Shown: piece after piece, positions 59,880 through 64,000 of the stretch
How the letters are laid out: each line of letters starts with the position of its first letter
Numbering within the stretch: the stretch's first letter is position 1
From: Eunapius fragilis
Lineage: Eukaryota; Porifera; Demospongiae; Spongillida; Spongillidae
DNA: 64,000 bases
Assembly: GCA_963681505.1 (NCBI GenBank)
Contig: OY811972.1
Coordinates: 11,021,820 to 11,085,819 of the forward strand
Direction of reading: 5' to 3'
Made by a program: the position numbers and the translations under genes
The notes under the pieces: generated by a model
Seen by the model: only the letters and a program-made list of their open reading frames with translations
Databases searched by the model: none
What the model was told of the DNA's origin: nothing

Positions 59880-60032
59880 TGTAGTGAACGGTCGCCATTT
59901 GCACAATGCGCGCTTGCGCAGTGAGCCAAGATTTGTCTAGAACTGCCAATATTTCAGTATATAAAGATTGATATTATTTTTGTATGGTGTCTTTGATTCT
60001 GCTGGGATTCAATACTATTGGCTACTATTACA
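59880..60032 (+). repeat. 3' LTR
   Basis: 153 bp, three differences from the 5' LTR (one near 59975, two near 60003-60005), indicating recent insertion. Confidence 0.93.
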
Positions 60033-60959
60033 CAAGCATACAGAATATGCTAAATGTTTCCATGATGAGAATTGGGAGGTTAGTAGAATATGGCCTACAA
60101 CATTACAGTTTGTATTGTGTATGGGTTGAAAGATGGACAGTATTGCAACAAAGACCCAATATGAAGAGGCATGGCACAATAATCTTAGGATATTTTGTAT
60201 TGGTCTTTCTCAAATGTCTGCATGATGATTGCCACTCCCATTCCATATAGGCAGATTCATGTATAGCTAACATATCCATCATCTTCTCCAGACACAAAGG
60301 GTATACTTTTCGCTAAACCTAACCCTAATAACTTGACAGGATTAAAATTAAGTACCTCCAATCCTGGTGTATGGCTGGAATCTGTGCAACATGTGATGCT
60401 ATGTGAGTTGACTATTAATAATCAGAGAGGAACTTTGTGTTTGGATTAGTATTTGGCAGCATGCATGTAACCTCTGATTATACCCATTGTCTGGATGGGG
60501 TACAGTCTGCTAGTTAGATGCTTTCATATATGATGGATTCTCTGCCCAAACGTTGAGAGGAGGAGGGCCCTGAACATACACACAAGGATATAGGTGGAGA
60601 TCAATATTAAAATGATAGGCTCGAACCGACTTCCATGGATGCTTTCATGCATTGCACAGTAATACACCAAAGAAGGTGGGAACATTCCATATTTAGGTTT
60701 CTAATCCATGACCTGTTGTATGAGTCGCCCTCTATTACAGCCACATGCCCTAGGAGCATGCAAATCAGGGTATGCCTGGTTTTACAGCAGCTCGATAGGC
60801 GTTCTAAAAGCAATAACCTTGCTACTCAAATCATGGACTGTCTAATCTTGCCCTCCACCCAGTAGTGGACACCTGAACCACATAAACATGTATATTCCTA
60901 GCTGGGCATAACACCTCTCCGAAATTACAAAGCAGAGACAACTCACACAAATTGTTATG
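60033..60959. other. No gene recognised
   Basis: Short chance frames only. Confidence 0.45.
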
Positions 60960-61124
60960 CTTTCAGCTGTGGCAATCAAATGAACAACACCTCCCATAGG
61001 ACATTTTGAACACATGCTCCAATAGGCTCTACATGTTATGGCTCCCATTAAAATGCACACAGAGCTTTATACACTAATATACACATCCCTAGAGGTACCA
61101 ACACACATGCACACACACATGCAT

Positions 61125-61170
<46 letters not shown>

Positions 61171-61733
61171 CCCTAAATTAAAGACCTTTAATCTTTACAC
61201 ACATTGGCCTACACCACTTGAATGTGCACACACAAAAACACGTATAGTTCTACAGCTACGCTGAACTATATGCTCTGCCTCACACCTCCTCCATACCCAT
61301 TCTTCATCGAAACGAGGCGCTTATATAAGTTTAGGGATGTTCCGCTTAAGAAAGCTTCTCTGCCGCCCCACTGGTTTCATAGATGCAAAATCCCATTCCT
61401 GTGCAACGAAGAAAACTATTAATACTCTAGTCCAAGTCTCGGTATACCTATTCTGGTAACAACCTAACCTCGTACCACCTCGTTCCCATCGAATGATCCA
61501 GATCGGTGATCGATCGACGATGGTCGATCGATGAATGGTCGATCGATCGATCATCAATCGATGTCCATCGATTTAATCCCATCAAAAAGAATTTTGTGTC
61601 GAATCCGCATGATCGAATGGGATAAAGCATCGAATGCAAATGATCGGTTAGAAAATTGCGTTGATCTAAAAAACTTGATCGAATTACAGAAGTGATCAAT
61701 TTTGACCCAAACGGCGTTCCATAGAAAACCAGA
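60960..61733 (-). repeat. Long dispersed repeat block, inverted copy C
   Basis: On the minus strand it starts tatggaacgccgtttgggtc at 61733 and matches the first part of copies A and B, including the ATCGATCGATC stretch, a (CA)n at 61126-61166 and the segment missing from copy B (gtagagcct, ttcaaaatgtc). It faces copy B across a 107-bp spacer (61734-61840). Confidence 0.88.
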
Positions 61734-61840
61734 AAGTTACAGGTCGTCGATCTTCCTCTCCCGCAAGTCCTTGTATAATTCCGATTGACGAAAGCGTCAA
61801 GGTTTGGTGTAGTCCACAATGAGTATATCCCCTTGTATGT

Positions 61841-64000
61841 TATGGAACGCCGTTTGGGTCAAAATTGATCACATCTGTAATTCGATCAAATTTTTTGGAT
61901 CGACGTAATTTTCTAACCGATCATTTGCATTCGACGCTTTATCTCATTCGATCATGCGGATTCGACACAAAATTCTTTTTGATGGGATTAAATCGATGGT
62001 TGATGATCGATCGATCGATCATTCGTCGATCGATCACCGATCTGGATCATTCGATGGGGAACGAGGTGGTACGAGGTTAGGCTGTTACCAGAATAGGTAT
62101 ACCGAGACTTGGACTGGAGTAATAATAGTCTTCTTCGTTGCACAGAAATGGGCTTTGCAGCTATGAAACTAGTGGGGTGGCAGAGCTTTCTTAAGCGGAA
62201 CATCCCTAAACTTATATAAGCGCCTCGTTTCGATGAAGAATGGTATGGAGGAGGTGTGAGCATATAGTTTAGCGTAGCTGTAGAGCTCTACGTGTTTTTG
62301 TGTGTGCGCATTCAAGTGTTGTAGGCCAATGTGTGTATAGATTAAGGTCTTTAATCTAGGTGTGTGTGTGTGTGTATGTGTGCGCGTGCGTGTGTGTGCG
62401 TGTGCGTGCGCGAGTGGGTTGGTACCTCTAGATATATTTAAAGCTCTGTGTGCATTTTAATGGGAGACGTAGGCGTGTATGAGCCTACATATGGATTGGT
62501 GCCACCTTCCTTGTGAGGGGTGTGGGGGGTTGGTGGCAATACATGAAAGCATCCAAAAGGACCTCTTATCAATAGAGGAACAAAAACTGTTGTGTGGATG
62601 TGGTATCTGGACCCACGCCCATGATACATGTACATATGGTATACATATGCCATGCAGACATATGAAAAGGCCTACATACGCATGAGCGCTCCCGCCACAT
62701 GCCTTCCATGGTACGTATCCCCTTCCCAGATCACATGACAATTGGTGCAGCGTCGCCTGTGCACGCCAACTTAATAATAGCACCTGATAGATACATGTAC
62801 ATGGACCAATATTGACCACAACAACCACAAGGCCGTAGTAAGGGGGGGGGGGCTTGGGGGGGCTTAAGCCCCCCCAAAATTTTGGTTCAGCATATTATTT
62901 ATAATAGGATACACGTTGATGAACATTATAGTACGCGCGGTACCACATTGTACACATTCCGGTATTGCAAGCCGCCCGTAAATTTAGAACGAGGTTAACC
63001 GTTGATCAATCCGCAATGCATCGTTTTATCAAGATCATGAATATTAATTAGCCCCCCCAAATTTTTGTGATTGACTACGGTCATGAACCACAATCCAGCA
63101 CAACGAACACATCCACCACTAAAATCCACATATACACCTCCACAACATCCCAACATCACTTACAACAAAACAATACACAATCACACAACACACAGGGCTG
63201 GGCAGGGGCTCACATACACCTATATTTTAAAGGAGATGTGCCCACATCTCCTTAAGGAAAAAGCCCCAGTGGAAAAACCTCTAATAGGAAAAAATACACC
63301 ATACATTGGGGAAAAACCTCTAACTAGCACTGCCCAGCCACATACAACATCAAACACATTCAGTCTACAAACAGTCCAACAGCTGCAGCCTTCTCTGTGC
63401 CCAGGGGTCATCTGTCATCGGTCTCTGCTCTTGTAAGAAGACACACACAATGCTACCCTTTGGCAACAAACAGAGAATAAACAAATAAAAGTAAAAATTT
63501 CTGGTGCATGCCGTGCACGAACGCTTAGACTGAACAACAGTCTCCAGCAACTGCTTTTACCAGTGCTGTCAGTTGCCACTTAAAGCTGCCTCCGCCAATC
63601 ATATGGAGAAATGGCCCATACATCAGCGGTCATCTTGCATTTTATTTCAAATTGACTTCTAAACTAAAAAAAAAAAAAATTAAAAATTGGTCTGAATTTG
63701 AATTTTGTTTTTCAGTGCGTTGTAAGTATGCAACGTTATACAAAAATCAAGACAAAAATTTAATTACTATCGCAGGTAATTATAATATTCAACACTCCCG
63801 TTAGCTTCAATAACTCCAATAAGCAGCATTTCGTTAATAAACTCATATCCACATGCACCCCAGGCCAGCCTCACCTCATCTGACGAGGGGTGGATGTGCA
63901 TCAATTAGCACAACATAGACGACCAACCACATTTTTGTAAAGGTGGGTTATGTACAATTGCGGATTGTTACTAAGTGCAGAATGGCATATTGTTACTCTT
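61841..64000 (+). repeat. Long dispersed repeat block, copy B (runs off the window)
   Basis: It matches 45548-47740 nearly throughout, with a 300-bp deletion near 62480, a shorter TG tract at 62361-62405 and the 255-bp insertion at 62831. It has the same conserved minus-strand frame (63365-63550). The match continues to the end of the window. Confidence 0.9.
62831..63085. mobile_element. 255-bp insertion with 8-bp target duplication, hAT-like MITE
   Basis: The ends are GGCCGTAGTAAG and, inverted, (CAT)GACCGTAGTCAA. The direct flank aaccacaa occurs at 62823-62830 and 63086-63093. Copy A has the empty site (acaaccacaatccagc at about 46827-46842), which proves insertion. Inside are G and C runs and no coding capacity. 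Confidence 0.88.

Larger units (their letters stand above)
56110..60032 (+). mobile_element. Ty3/gypsy LTR retrotransposon, young but defective
   Basis: Two 153-bp LTRs (56110-56262 and 59880-60032) start TGTAGTGAACGG and end CTATTACA. They differ at only three positions by eye. Flanks read caag on both sides, a 4-bp candidate target duplication. A primer-binding-type sequence ttggcgtagtcggcaggat follows the left LTR. The purine tract gaaggagggagcag precedes the right one. Order inside is gag start, RT, RNase H, integrase. Most of gag and the whole protease are missing, and frames are broken. Confidence 0.93.

Noticed and set aside
1..64000. tRNA, rRNA, CRISPR array or prokaryotic operon
   Set aside because: No cloverleaf, rRNA core sequence, or regularly spaced identical repeats with unique spacers were seen. 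The 3-nt cassettes at 26-28 kb are regular, but they are exons between unlike introns, not repeats.

Overview
This is metazoan nuclear DNA: short introns with GT-AG borders, signal-peptide and ion-channel genes, and very dense, mostly decayed transposable elements. The TRPA-type channel, a secreted cystine-knot peptide of the sort known from sponges, and many foldback and hAT elements suggest a marine invertebrate, most likely a sponge. That assignment is an inference; no sequence here names the species.

Three host genes can be supported. (1) 1604-4729, minus: a large, almost intronless protein with the full layout of bacterial VioB/RebD-type iminophenyl-pyruvate dimer synthases and a C-terminal ferritin-like domain. 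(2) 25424-28062, plus: a secreted six-cysteine knottin precursor of 89 residues cut into 29 exons. Seventeen of these exons are a single codon (3 nt) and one appears to be a single nucleotide. This is the outstanding feature of the window. (3) 32092-36369, minus: a complete 12-exon, 725-residue TRPA-like cation channel with few ankyrin repeats and one predicted GC-AG intron.

The rest is mainly mobile DNA. 4.8-24 kb holds foldback MITEs, decayed transposon coding fragments, and a 3.6-kb TIR transposon of an unrecognised family (12675-16313) inserted in a hAT transposase relic. 24291-25089 is a hAT-type element with a perfect 8-bp target duplication. 29.4-31.3 kb is a decayed Ty3/gypsy element. 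37.7-51.9 kb contains retroelement fragments with a restriction-like nuclease module, MITEs, a collapsed ISL2EU-like element, and a head-to-head array of about 150-bp units. 56110-60032 is a Ty3/gypsy element with two 153-bp LTRs. A block of about 2.2 kb occurs at 45548-47740 and again at 61841-64000, and a third, inverted partial copy makes a large palindrome around 61.8 kb. Long runs of G or C recur throughout.

The knottin gene carries its own TATA box, signal peptide and polyadenylation candidates and looks intact. The VioB-like gene and the channel also look intact. Nearly all transposon genes are broken.
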